This document shows positions 18,662 to 28,669 of a stretch of 64,000 bases of DNA, one piece after another. The notes below the pieces were generated by a model. That model made no database searches, was not told where the DNA came from, and saw only the letters and a program-made list of their open reading frames with translations. The translations under genes and the position numbers were made by a program. The stretch covers positions 1-64,000 of the forward strand of contig PXCO01000254.1 of the NCBI GenBank assembly GCA_003565295.1, written 5' to 3'. Position 1 is the first letter of the stretch. Each line of letters begins with the position of its first letter. Source of the stretch: Cyclobacteriaceae bacterium (GTDB lineage: Bacteria > Bacteroidota > Bacteroidia > Cytophagales > Cyclobacteriaceae).

Positions 18662-19351
18662 TTATTCCTCGAGCTTAAGTATAGCCTGAATATCCTTTAT
18701 ATGCCCAAAAAGCAATAAGATATCCCCTTTCTCAATCTTAGTATTCGCTGTCACTACTCCTGTAACCTTTTTACTTTTTGCCTTCACTCCAAAAATATTC
18801 GGTTTCTCTTCCATCTTGATTAACGTAAGGATGTTAATGTTATAGTCTTGACGGATTTTAGTTTCAGCGATGGTAAGTCCCACATACCTTTTTGGTGCTT
18901 TTACCTCGATAATATTGTAATCGTCAGAAACATCCAAGGAGTCTAGAACCCCCTTCATCTGTAGGCTCTTGGCCATTCTTTCAGCAGAATCTTCTTCAGG
19001 ATGGAGAATTTCATCTACTCCAATGGCCTGGATTACTGTCTCGTGTACCTTATTTATAGACCTGGATATAAGCCGTTTAATCTGGAGTTGTTTAAAAAGG
19101 GCAGTCACCATAATCGAGGCACCAAAGTCTTCCCCTATGGCAATAATCACTGCATCAGCTTCCCTACAGGGAAGATTTTTGACCGCATGAAGGTCAGTAG
19201 CGTCCATGACAATCGCATGGGTGACTTTGTCTTTGATCGCCTCCACCTTGTCTTCGCTGGCATCAACGCCTATCACTTCATGGCCATAACTTGTCAGCCT
19301 GGCAGCCAGGTGTCCTCCGAAATTCCCCAATCCTACTATGATATATTTCAT
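18662..19351 (-). CDS. trkA: TrkA/KtrA-family potassium uptake regulatory protein
   Basis: MKYIIVGLGNFGGHLAARLTSYGHEVIGVDASEDKVEAI (RCK/NAD fold), C-terminal TrkA_C-like region. Confidence 0.92.
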   Translation of the reverse strand: MKYIIVGLGNFGGHLAARLTSYGHEVIGVDASEDKVEAIKDKVTHAIVMDATDLHAVKNLPCREADAVIIAIGEDFGASIMVTALFKQLQIKRLISRSINKVHETVIQAIGVDEILHPEEDSAERMAKSLQMKGVLDSLDVSDDYNIIEVKAPKRYVGLTIAETKIRQDYNINILTLIKMEEKPNIFGVKAKSKKVTGVVTANTKIEKGDILLLFGHIKDIQAILKLEE

Positions 19352-19368
19352 AATCCTGAATAAATTGA

Positions 19369-21180
19369 TTAAGTGATGAAAACCCCCTCCTCAGGGTACT
19401 TGTACCTGAGTGTTTTGGCTTTTCTGATAAAAGCCACCAATACGGTGAGGGTTCCTACCCTTCCCAAAAACATGATAATGGTCACAACGATTTTACTACC
19501 TATGGACAAATCTCCCGTAATTCCCAAACTCAATCCCACCGTGGAGAATGCAGAGAATATTTCAAAAGCCACACTCACCAAAGTCATTTGAGGATCAAAC
19601 AGCAGCACCAGAAACACCCCTAAACCGATCACCAAAAAAGACAAAAGAATTACAGCAAATGCTTTTCTCAAGGTTTCGTTGCCTATCTGCCTTTTAAATA
19701 TTTCCACACGGTCTTTTCCTCTGGCAATACTTATGGCATTGAGTACCGCCACTGCGATGGTGCTGGTTTTCAGGCCCCCTCCTGTAGAACCCGGTGAGGC
19801 GCCTATCCACATCAATATCAAGTAAATGAGGATTGTAGGCAAGGCCAAAGCTGACATGTCCACAGTGTTGAACCCTGCCGTCCTTGGAGTCACGGAACCA
19901 AAAAAAGCAGTGACAAATTTCCCATAACCGGAAAGCCCTTTCAAAGTATGCTCTGCCTCAAAAACCCAAAAAGTGACAAAGCCGAGAACCAATAGGATGG
20001 TAGTGGTATAAACAATCAACCTGATGTTGACATTGACTACCCTTGAGGCATGTCTATATTCTTCTTCACCGGTAATCAGTTTTTTGGTGCCGACCATTAC
20101 GTGCTTGAGGTAATTGTAATATCCTAAAACTACGGGAAATCCGATTCCACCCAAAATGATGACCAAGGCAATGATCAGATGGACAGTATATTGATCTTGG
20201 AATCCCATCTCATAAAGTCCATCACTCAAAATGGAAAAACCAGCGTTGCAAAAACCGGAAACCGAATGAAAAATCGAGAAGAAAAATTGGTCGCCCACAT
20301 GATCAAACAATCCCTCATCTACAAAGGAAAAAATCAGCAAAGCCGCCATACTTTCTGTAATCAAGGTGAACAGGATTATTTTCAATAGTGTAGAATTGAT
20401 TGCTCCAATATTTTCCTCATTGATATAATCCTTAAGAAAAAGTTGGTTTTGCAAGGAAAATGAACCCTTGAAAAAAAACCCAAAAAAAGAGGTGAAAGTC
20501 ATCATTCCAAGCCCCCCCACTTGAAAGAGGATAAGAATAAAGAGTTGCCCCAGAAAGGTGAAATCTGTTGCTGTGTCTAAGACTATAAGCCCGGTAACGC
20601 ATACAGCAGAAGTGGAAGTGAACAAAGCATCAATGAAGCTAATTCCGTTGGTAGTGGCATTGGGAAGCGATAAAAGGGCTGTACCTATTAGAATTACTAC
20701 TATGAAACTTAAGATAAACACCAAAGCTGGATGGATATTAAGCTGGTTCACAGAGAGGCTTAACTTGCTCACCTCAACAATAAATAACAAAAAGACCAGG
20801 ACTGAAATAAAAATTTTTTCTTGCACCTCTCCAAATTGATTTAGGTATGTAGAAGATGCTAATAGATCAAAATACAAAATAGTACCCAAAGACAATAAAA
20901 AAAAAATGAATGAATCTAAAACAACCTTTATCCAAGAATACCTTTCCTCCTTAGATACCAGCTTAATGGAATAAGCAATGGTCATCAAAACTAAGATCAT
21001 CCCGAAACCATAATATAACCATCCCTCCAGAAACTCATCTGAAACACCTACTTCGTAAGTAACAATGAATATTGCCAGAGCAGAAAGCAGAGAAATTATA
21101 ATATCATTTATAAAGAAAATTTTTTTCTTTAGAATAATTCTTTGATCCGCACTAATAAATCCAAAAATACTGAATATCAT
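19369..21180 (-). CDS. trkH: TrkH/KtrB-family potassium transporter with extended hydrophobic N-terminus
   Basis: FTSTSAVCVTGLIVLDTATDFT, SVSGFCNAGFSI, GSVTPRTAGFNTVDM, GASPGSTGGGLKTSTIAV, FSAFSTVGLSLG (four P-loops). 603 aa. Confidence 0.93.
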   Translation of the reverse strand: MIFSIFGFISADQRIILKKKIFFINDIIISLLSALAIFIVTYEVGVSDEFLEGWLYYGFGMILVLMTIAYSIKLVSKEERYSWIKVVLDSFIFFLLSLGTILYFDLLASSTYLNQFGEVQEKIFISVLVFLLFIVEVSKLSLSVNQLNIHPALVFILSFIVVILIGTALLSLPNATTNGISFIDALFTSTSAVCVTGLIVLDTATDFTFLGQLFILILFQVGGLGMMTFTSFFGFFFKGSFSLQNQLFLKDYINEENIGAINSTLLKIILFTLITESMAALLIFSFVDEGLFDHVGDQFFFSIFHSVSGFCNAGFSILSDGLYEMGFQDQYTVHLIIALVIILGGIGFPVVLGYYNYLKHVMVGTKKLITGEEEYRHASRVVNVNIRLIVYTTTILLVLGFVTFWVFEAEHTLKGLSGYGKFVTAFFGSVTPRTAGFNTVDMSALALPTILIYLILMWIGASPGSTGGGLKTSTIAVAVLNAISIARGKDRVEIFKRQIGNETLRKAFAVILLSFLVIGLGVFLVLLFDPQMTLVSVAFEIFSAFSTVGLSLGITGDLSIGSKIVVTIIMFLGRVGTLTVLVAFIRKAKTLRYKYPEEGVFIT

Positions 21181-21528
21181 CTCATTATAAACAGCTATTA
21201 ATCGGCAAAATCTGTCTACCGGGAAGGCAGTATGTCTTGTAAATAATAATCATCTCGCTATGTGTCATTCTTTGCATGCACAAATTCTTCTAATTTTAAT
21301 TTTCAAAGAAAAGAAAAAATTAGACGAATTTAAGACCATATTTGAATATTTATTTTGCAAAAAACTTTAATGCCCTCTGGCAATTTGAATAAAGAATAAC
21401 AGGTCCAATCATGTGGGTTTCTTAAAACCTATTTTTTTATCTTAAGCAGCCCCTTTTTCTTAATATATGCCTGCCGAACCCTTTATGGCTTTGGTTACCT
21501 GACGCCAGGTAAGTCAACTATAACCAAT

Positions 21529-21558
21529 AAAAAAAGGAGCCTAAAGACTCCTTTTTTT
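21529..21558 (-). terminator. Rho-independent terminator downstream of the ABC/NEW3 operon
   Basis: aaaaaaaggag-loop-ctccttttttt perfect stem between convergence-free minus-strand genes. Confidence 0.65.
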
Positions 21559-21579
21559 CAGTACTAGGTAATTTTCAAC

Positions 21580-22635
21580 CTAACGAGACCTAACCTCCCT
21601 GCGCATAAAAGAATAATAGGCCAAAGCAAAACAGGACACGGTTGCCAATACCAACCCTGTCATTTGCGCCCAAACCAAAAGCAGGCTCTGACCCAGTGGT
21701 AAGGGACTGGGCACCGTGCCCACCACTTGCTCGGTGGTCAAAGGCCCTAGACTTCTAATCGATGGCATCAGGAGGGTTGTGGTGGCGTCACTGTAGAGCT
21801 GGCTGGGAACTACTCGCATCAAATTGGTGATGAATTGCTGATACCGGACCATTTGATCGGGAGTGGCAAATTGCCCAGGAGCAGTAGCATTTGCAATGAA
21901 ATTGACGATGATCCCGTAAAAAACCGTAATGAAAAGCCAGACGGCAATCGTACAGAGAGCAGATGTAGCTGCCTGCTTAAATTTCACGGAAAATAAAATG
22001 GACAAATTCATCCAGAATCCCACATAGCATATGGTCACAAAAGTGAAAATCAGGATACGCAAAAACTCCTCAGGGGTGGGCGGAATTCCTATTTTCACTA
22101 TTCCAATACTCATAAATATCAAGGTAAGCCCGGTAAACAAGGCTGAAATCACGATAAGTCCTCCTGCAAACTTTGCATTGAGCCATTGGTCCCTGTACAA
22201 TGGCTGGGACAGCACCCTGGCCATGGTTCCCCGGTTTTGTTCTGAGTTGATGGCATCAAACCCTAGCCCTATCCCAAGCAAAGGGCCAAGGAAACTGATA
22301 AAGACCACAAATGAGGGCAATCCTGAACCTGAGGCAGAGAACAACTTCAAAAAGAAGAAACTGCCTTCGGGGGCATTGGCTGAAACTGCATCTTTGAAAT
22401 GCATCAAACCAGTAATCAAGGAACCTGCACAAGCTATGGTAATGATTGCCACCAAAATCACCAATCTCCAACTCCGTATATGATCTGCTACTTCCTTATT
22501 CACGATCACCCAAAAGGGAGAGGTCACTTTGGACGAAAGCTCATTTGTCTTAGCTTGGGTTTTTGTTTGGTGCAATGAAAGGGAAGGTAAACTTATGCCT
22601 GCTATGTAATGCTTAGCTTGATTGATCAACTTCAT
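21580..22635 (-). CDS. ABC-2 type transporter permease (NosY-like)
   Basis: Hydrophobic; DAINSEQNRGTMARVLSQPLYRDQWLNAKFAGGL. Start placed at the internal Met (MKLINQAKHY). Confidence 0.87.
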   Translation of the reverse strand: MKLINQAKHYIAGISLPSLSLHQTKTQAKTNELSSKVTSPFWVIVNKEVADHIRSWRLVILVAIITIACAGSLITGLMHFKDAVSANAPEGSFFFLKLFSASGSGLPSFVVFISFLGPLLGIGLGFDAINSEQNRGTMARVLSQPLYRDQWLNAKFAGGLIVISALFTGLTLIFMSIGIVKIGIPPTPEEFLRILIFTFVTICYVGFWMNLSILFSVKFKQAATSALCTIAVWLFITVFYGIIVNFIANATAPGQFATPDQMVRYQQFITNLMRVVPSQLYSDATTTLLMPSIRSLGPLTTEQVVGTVPSPLPLGQSLLLVWAQMTGLVLATVSCFALAYYSFMRREVRSR

Positions 22636-23581
22636 GGGAAGTGGTATTTTCAAAATAACGTTGATAAATATCATCTAAACCGTAGGTTTTTTTGCTCAAA
22701 TGGGTCAATTGAGCTCCTGATGCCATTATGGCATTTGCTATTGCCGCTGTGTTGTCCGCGGAGCAGCCAATGTGTAAAAGCCCCTCCGCGAGCAGGGTCA
22801 CTTCTTCCACTCCGGGTATCTTACTGAGATTTTCCCGTAGTACCGGATCCTGGAATTCATCCCCTATTTTAGCTTCTATGAGATAGGGGTGCTTAGCAAT
22901 CAATTGAGAGGATAGAGACTCCACATCTCCTGATGCTATGAGTTTCCCAGTCACAAACAACCCGACCCGGGTACAAATTTGCTGAACCTGATGCAAATGG
23001 TGGGAAGATAGCAATACGGTAAGCCCTTTTTCCCTGCTGAGGTGAAGAATCAATTCCAGCAGCTCCTTTACTCCCTTGGGATCTATGCCGAGCGTAGGCT
23101 CATCAAGAATGATCACCTCAGGGTCTTTTACCAATACATCGGCAAGCCCTAACCTTTGCCTCATCCCTCTGGAATATTTACCCACCTTTTTCTCTGCATG
23201 AGCTCCAAGCCCAACTTTATTTAATAGTTCGGCAGCTTTTGGATAAGCTTGTTGATCACTTTGGCCATTAAGCCTGGCCGTGAAGAGAAGATTCTCAAAA
23301 CCGGTCAGATCATCATAAAAGCCCACATCCTCTGGCAGGTATCCTACTTTTCGTTTTACTTCCACAGGATGCCTGGTGGCATCAAGTCCGCAGACCTTCA
23401 CGCTACCTCCACTGGGTTCAGTGAGCCCTAGCATCATAAGGATAGTAGTGGACTTCCCGGCACCATTAGGTCCTAGAAGTCCAAATACTTCACCCTTTTG
23501 GATGGTAAGGTTGAGGTCATCTACAGCCTTGAAGTCCCCATAGCATTTACTAAGGTTTTCAAGTTCGATTACCGGATCCAC
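22613..23581 (-). CDS. ABC transporter ATP-binding protein
   Basis: Walker A GPNGAGKS, YSRGMRQRLGLADVLVKDPEVIILDEPT. Confidence 0.95.
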   Translation of the reverse strand: MDPVIELENLSKCYGDFKAVDDLNLTIQKGEVFGLLGPNGAGKSTTILMMLGLTEPSGGSVKVCGLDATRHPVEVKRKVGYLPEDVGFYDDLTGFENLLFTARLNGQSDQQAYPKAAELLNKVGLGAHAEKKVGKYSRGMRQRLGLADVLVKDPEVIILDEPTLGIDPKGVKELLELILHLSREKGLTVLLSSHHLHQVQQICTRVGLFVTGKLIASGDVESLSSQLIAKHPYLIEAKIGDEFQDPVLRENLSKIPGVEEVTLLAEGLLHIGCSADNTAAIANAIMASGAQLTHLSKKTYGLDDIYQRYFENTTSHEVDQSS

Positions 23582-23584
23582 TGC

Positions 23585-24748
23585 TTACCTCCTTCCGTAT
23601 TTTTTGAAGAGTTGAAAAACACCACCAAAAACCCCAAGGATGAGCATGATCCCCAACCATCCCCAAACCACTGGAGTTTTCACGGAAACCCTGAATGCAG
23701 CTTTCTCTGAAACATCTGGGTTATTAGCCTCAAGGGTGGCCATATAATCTCCGGCTATGGCTTTTTTAGAGGCCTGAATGGTGGCAAACACCTTGGAGCT
23801 TTCCCCGGGCTCAAGGCTCTTGATTTCATTGGGCTCAAAAATCACATCCCAATCCACAGGGGCTCTCTTATCCAGCTTAATGTCATTGACCGTGGAAGAA
23901 CCATTATTTTTCACCAGCAATTCCAATCGTTTATTCCCTCCCGCCGTCACACTTGTGCTCAATAATCCGGAGGGAGTGGTCAATTCAATTTCATAACTGC
24001 CCTTTATAGCAGCTTCCAGTTCGAGGTCAGCAGAGGTGGATCTGGTCACCGCCTGAACGGGGATTTTGTAAGTGCCGGCTTTGATCTTTTTTGGCGGGGT
24101 AATTTCGACTGCCACATCAAGGGTTTGATTGGCATCAATATTCACTGAACTTACCTGCTTCCCGTTGGCCCGAAAGTTCACATTCCAACCTCTGGGTGCA
24201 TCAGACCTCAGGGCATAGAATTGGGGTTCGGAGGTCATGTTACGGAGCTTGGCATTAAACGAAAAAGTGGAATTGGAATGCCCCTCCACATTGGGTTGGG
24301 TGCTGGTGAATTCCGTCTTAAAGGTACCCGTTTCAGAAACCGTAACCATTAATGGTAAAGAGGTAAGGCCCTGAGCAATTACCTGAAACTTATACACCCC
24401 CTTTTCCACTTGGTGGGGCACATCCACTTTTAAGGAAAGGGTTTTCTTTTCACCTGGCATCACGGCCACCTTTCCTATGGTCCATCCGCCCGATTTCAAT
24501 GAATACTCCCAACCCTCAGGTATTCCTGATAATGAAACCCCTACATTTTTTATGGTAGAGGTATTGTTAATCACATCCACACTATAGTCAATTGACTCCC
24601 CGGGTGAAACAGTGATTTCAGGGTAGGGCGTATACAAAGCCACGGAATTAGCTACAGCCTCGTGGCCACCAAAAGACATCATCCACATTACGTGGGCCAT
24701 ACAAATCAAGAACATTTTTGTACGAGTGGACAGTAAAAAACCTTTCAT
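23585..24748 (-). CDS. NEW3-domain membrane-anchored exported protein
   Basis: Signal peptide, repeated Ig-like/NEW3 segments (VSPGESIDYSVDVINNTSTIKNVGVSLSGIPEGWEYSL; LLVKNNGSSTVNDIKLDKRAPVDWDVIFEP), C-terminal TM. Confidence 0.82.
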   Translation of the reverse strand: MKGFLLSTRTKMFLICMAHVMWMMSFGGHEAVANSVALYTPYPEITVSPGESIDYSVDVINNTSTIKNVGVSLSGIPEGWEYSLKSGGWTIGKVAVMPGEKKTLSLKVDVPHQVEKGVYKFQVIAQGLTSLPLMVTVSETGTFKTEFTSTQPNVEGHSNSTFSFNAKLRNMTSEPQFYALRSDAPRGWNVNFRANGKQVSSVNIDANQTLDVAVEITPPKKIKAGTYKIPVQAVTRSTSADLELEAAIKGSYEIELTTPSGLLSTSVTAGGNKRLELLVKNNGSSTVNDIKLDKRAPVDWDVIFEPNEIKSLEPGESSKVFATIQASKKAIAGDYMATLEANNPDVSEKAAFRVSVKTPVVWGWLGIMLILGVFGGVFQLFKKYGRR

Positions 24749-25054
24749 AATCTTTTAACATCTGGTTGTACAAGCACCAAAACTAAATAAGCGGGAAAAA
24801 ATAGTAAATGCCAGAAATGTTAAAAATTGTTAAAGAATTAAATTTGGCCATTACAATATCCCCTGTCAATATCATGCATTAAATAAAAAACCGCAGGCAA
24901 TAAATAAAGAACATCCCTTTTATACGGCAATGCACGCACTAATCAAGGCCAACCTAAGGAGCTAAAAAGAATTCCCCAGCATTGAAAGGAAGCTTCTTAA
25001 AAATCCACATAACTCCTTATATTGCCATTCGTCCAACAACGGTAAATCGGATCC

Positions 25055-25909
25055 ATGCCAGCACCAAAAATCATAGAATGCCCTAGAGATGCCCTTCAGG
25101 GGCTTAAAGTATTTGTGCCCACCGATAAAAAAATTGAATGGATTAATACCTTGCTGAAAGTGGGGTTTGACACCCTGGATTTCGGTGCTTTTGTGAGCCC
25201 CAAAGCCGTACCGCAAATGAGTGACACGGAGGCTGTGCTGGAGGGCATGGACCTATCGGTGAGCAGAACCAAGCTCCTCGCCATAGTGGCAAATATCAAA
25301 GGTGCCATCAGGGCAGGCATTTATTCCCAAATCCGATATCTAGGATTTCCCCTCTCCCTGTCTGAAACATTTCAACTGAGGAACACCAATAAAACCATCG
25401 CGCAAGCAAAGACTGAAATGTATGGTATCCAAGACCTATGTTTGAAAAATGACCAGGAATTAGTGGTTTATTTGAGCATGGGGTTTGGAAATCCATATGG
25501 TGATCCCTTCCATCCTGAAATGGTATATGCGCTAGTAGAAGAATTGTCGGGCAAAGGCATACGTACCTTATCCTTTGCTGACACAGTAGGGATTGCCCAA
25601 AAAAATGACATCATGGAATTGGTGGCCAACAGCGCCCCACATTTCCCGGAGGTAGAATTTGGTGTGCATTTACACAGCAGGACAGAACATAGCCGGGAGA
25701 AAATTCAGGCCGCTTACGATGCCGGGTGCAGAAGGTTTGATGGAGTAATCAATGGTAAGGGAGGTTGCCCCATGGCCAAGGACGAATTGATGGGTAACAT
25801 ACCCACGGAAACCATCATTACGGTTTTGGAAGATAAGGGACATGTTTTAAATTTTAACGCTGAGGCGCTAGAACAAGGGAAAAAAATTGCGGGAGAAATT
25901 TTTAGATGA
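25055..25909 (+). CDS. Hydroxymethylglutaryl-CoA lyase
   Basis: IIECPRDALQGL, TLLKVGFDTLDFGAFVSPKAVPQM, SFADTVGIA, FGVHLHSR, CRRFDGVINGKGGCPMA. Confidence 0.9.
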   Translation: MPAPKIIECPRDALQGLKVFVPTDKKIEWINTLLKVGFDTLDFGAFVSPKAVPQMSDTEAVLEGMDLSVSRTKLLAIVANIKGAIRAGIYSQIRYLGFPLSLSETFQLRNTNKTIAQAKTEMYGIQDLCLKNDQELVVYLSMGFGNPYGDPFHPEMVYALVEELSGKGIRTLSFADTVGIAQKNDIMELVANSAPHFPEVEFGVHLHSRTEHSREKIQAAYDAGCRRFDGVINGKGGCPMAKDELMGNIPTETIITVLEDKGHVLNFNAEALEQGKKIAGEIFR

Positions 25910-25951
25910 ATTCATTTCCATTTTTTCCCCCATAATAACCTAAAAATCCCC

Positions 25952-27070
25952 TTACTCCAAACTGGCGTATTTTTTACCTGGCAAAGCCTTGATGAAACCT
26001 TGAAACTCCAGGTTCAACAACTTAGCGGCCAATATGGATAGTGGTAAGGAAGTTTCCCAACTTAACTTATCGATTTCCATGGCACCTTTTTCAATTAAGG
26101 TTTCCATAATGCAGCGCTCCGCTTGTTCAAGATTGTCCAGGTTAACCTTAATCGTCGGTACTGGCTCCTGGTGGGGTTTATGCCAGGACAGAGTCTCTTC
26201 CAATTCACGGGGTCCCATGTAAATTCCTGCTTTCATACTACGAATCAGGTTATTACAACCTTCGCTAAAGGTGCTTTGTAAATTTCCTGGTACAGCAAAC
26301 ACCTCCCTGTTATAACTGTAGGCTATTTCAGCGGTAATGAGTGCTCCCCCTTTTTTAGCAGCTTCCACCACGATCAATGCGTCGGAAAGGCCCGCTATGA
26401 TTCTGTTTCTTTGAGGAAAATTACTGGGATTAAGTGCAGCGGTGGCGGGGTACTCGGATACCAGCCCACCAATTTTCATCATTTGGGCAGCTATGGGTTT
26501 ATGGTGGGCAGGGTAAATCCTCTCAATTGGGGTTCCCAGAACGCCAATAGTTGGCAAATCGTATTGCAAGGCAGCCCTGTGAGCTTCCACATCTATTCCA
26601 TAAGCCAATCCACTGATTACCGTTGGTTGATAAGGTGCAAGTTCTTCTACGATTTTGGAAGTGATCGATTTACCGTAGGTAGTGGCATTCCTGGTCCCCA
26701 CTATGCCAATGCTCCTGGTGGGATTTAAGTCTACATTTCCTTTCAAAAAAAGTAATATGGGGGCATCCGAAAGCCCTTTGAGCCTCTTGGGATACATGGG
26801 GTCCCAATACGAAAGCATTCGAATACCCGACTTGTCGGCTTCCTCGATCAATGCTGCTGCCTGTTTCAAATAGTTGCCCTTATCCGTCTGTAAAGCTAGA
26901 AGTTTCGGCCCCACCCCGGGTATTTTGCCTGCCTTGCCCTTAGGCATTTCAAAAAATCTCCTTGCCGATCCGCTATAACTAACAATGTTTTTATAAACGC
27001 CAGGGCCGATTTTAGGCATTAGACTTAACGCCACATTGTAAAGCATTTCATCTTCAGTGGGCTTCGTCAT
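25952..27070 (-). CDS. dprA: DNA-processing protein DprA
   Basis: SIGIVGTRNATTYGKSIT, VISGLAYGIDVEAHRAAL, FPQRNRIIAGLSDALIVVEAAKKGGALITAEIA. Confidence 0.95.
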   Translation of the reverse strand: MTKPTEDEMLYNVALSLMPKIGPGVYKNIVSYSGSARRFFEMPKGKAGKIPGVGPKLLALQTDKGNYLKQAAALIEEADKSGIRMLSYWDPMYPKRLKGLSDAPILLFLKGNVDLNPTRSIGIVGTRNATTYGKSITSKIVEELAPYQPTVISGLAYGIDVEAHRAALQYDLPTIGVLGTPIERIYPAHHKPIAAQMMKIGGLVSEYPATAALNPSNFPQRNRIIAGLSDALIVVEAAKKGGALITAEIAYSYNREVFAVPGNLQSTFSEGCNNLIRSMKAGIYMGPRELEETLSWHKPHQEPVPTIKVNLDNLEQAERCIMETLIEKGAMEIDKLSWETSLPLSILAAKLLNLEFQGFIKALPGKKYASLE

Positions 27071-27404
27071 TCAGTTTGTCCCTAATTTCTATTAAAAAAC
27101 CCTTAATCTCGTTAAGCCGCTGTATCATGGCTGCCTTATCATGAATCAGGTAATGCTCCTTTTTGATGATTTCCTGAGCCCCTTGCAGCGTATACCCTTT
27201 TTCTTTTACCAGGTGATAGATGAGTTGAATTTTATCTATGTCGTCCTTGGTGAACCTGCGGTTGCCCTTTTTATCTTTTTTGGGTCTAATGATATCGAAT
27301 TCACCCTCCCAATACCTAATAAGTGAGGTGGCAACCTTGAATTTTTCTGCAACCTCACCTATTGAAAAGTATTTTTTCTCTATTTCTTTTTCTTTGTAGG
27401 GCAA
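27054..27404 (-). CDS. MerR-family transcriptional regulator
   Basis: KKYFSIGEVAEKFKVATSLIRYWEGEFDIIRPKKDKKGNRRFTKDDI. Confidence 0.93.
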   Translation of the reverse strand: MPYKEKEIEKKYFSIGEVAEKFKVATSLIRYWEGEFDIIRPKKDKKGNRRFTKDDIDKIQLIYHLVKEKGYTLQGAQEIIKKEHYLIHDKAAMIQRLNEIKGFLIEIRDKLNDEAH

Positions 27405-27462
27405 TGTGATGTTGTTTTTAAATTATGGTATCAAAAATAAAAAAAAATTAACACAAAAAGCC

Positions 27463-27503
27463 TTCCAGAAAACCATTTTACAATGGTACTGAAAGGCTAT
27501 GAA
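27463..27503 (-). terminator. Putative terminator hairpin downstream of the M23 peptidase gene
   Basis: Imperfect inverted repeat agccttccagaaaaccatt-ttac-aatggtactgaaaggct. T-rich on the minus strand beyond it. Confidence 0.45.
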
Positions 27504-27537
27504 GTTTTATGTGGATGGGGAATTAAATTCCGTACCC

Positions 27538-28515
27538 TTAGGAAAGGGATTGATTCTCCCTGGAAGCCAGTTCCAAAATCTTATCAAACTCAGATGGCTC
27601 CAAGTCTTTAAAGAAGTAATTGACAGGATTCACATATTTACCGTCTTTAATCACTTCATAATGCACATGAGGAGCGGTGGAGGAGCCGGTATTGCCGACA
27701 GTACCAATTTGATCTCCACGCTTGATTTTTTGCCCAACTTTTACTTTGAAATCATTCATGTGGGCATACCTACTGGTAAAACCAAAGCCATGGTCTATCA
27801 TAATGTGCTTTCCATAACCCCCGAATTCTGTCCTTACCAATGTAACCACCCCATCTCCCGTGGCATATATAGGCGTACCTTTAGGGGCTGAAAAATCCAC
27901 ACCTGTGTGCATTTTCCTCACCTTTAGAATAGGGTGGATCCTCATCCCATAACCGGATGCCAACCTATTCAATTCTTCATTGTGTATGGGTTGTATGGCT
28001 GGAATAGAAGCCCAATATTCTTCTTTATTGAGCGCAGTTTCAGAAAGTTCATCATAGGATCTGGACTGGATATACATTTGTCTTTTTAGGGACTCCACCT
28101 TTTCCATGGTAGAAACAATGAGGAATTCCTGTTTCAGCCCCTTTTCTTTGATTTCCCTGAAACGATCTGTTCCACCATACCCTGCTTTCCTCACTGAGGT
28201 GGGGATGGGTTCGGACTCGAAGATCACCCGGTACAGGTTGTCGTCCCGTTCCTGCAGGTCTTCCATCATGGCATTCAGCTTACTTACTTCCTGCTCCAGG
28301 AATTCATAATACAAATTTAGCTCTTTGTTTTCACGCTTTAGCAACAGTTCCTTTGGGCTGTCAAAATACATGCTAAAAACAATCAAGATGCCCACAGCAA
28401 AAAGAGAAGACAGCGACAAAAATCCAAGCACATTGAGCGTGATATCCCATTTGCTCTTCACATACCTTTCATACTTGCACGTCTTGGGATCGTAATAATA
28501 TTTTATTCTACTCAT
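27538..28515 (-). CDS. M23 family metallopeptidase (LytM domain), membrane anchored
   Basis: TM segment, coiled-coil, then MRIHPILKVRKMHTGVDFSAPKGTPIYATGDGVV...GNTGSSTAPHVHYEV. Confidence 0.94.
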   Translation of the reverse strand: MSRIKYYYDPKTCKYERYVKSKWDITLNVLGFLSLSSLFAVGILIVFSMYFDSPKELLLKRENKELNLYYEFLEQEVSKLNAMMEDLQERDDNLYRVIFESEPIPTSVRKAGYGGTDRFREIKEKGLKQEFLIVSTMEKVESLKRQMYIQSRSYDELSETALNKEEYWASIPAIQPIHNEELNRLASGYGMRIHPILKVRKMHTGVDFSAPKGTPIYATGDGVVTLVRTEFGGYGKHIMIDHGFGFTSRYAHMNDFKVKVGQKIKRGDQIGTVGNTGSSTAPHVHYEVIKDGKYVNPVNYFFKDLEPSEFDKILELASRENQSLS

Positions 28516-28669
28516 CTGTAATTTGAATGATAAATCCTCTAATTTTGTAATCCTTTTGAAAATCCTTGGTGGTCAGCTAATTTAAATGACCTTTCCCTGG
28601 GTGACAAACCACAAATATAATCAATAATACCTTAAAGGCCTCGAAAATAATCGATTAACCACAAAAAAC

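Noticed and set aside
21220-21270. aataatcatctcgctatgtgtcattc as a third copy of the dispersed repeat
   Set aside because: Only a short loose resemblance to the repeat core, and the diagnostic palindrome cctgacggcagtcagg is absent.
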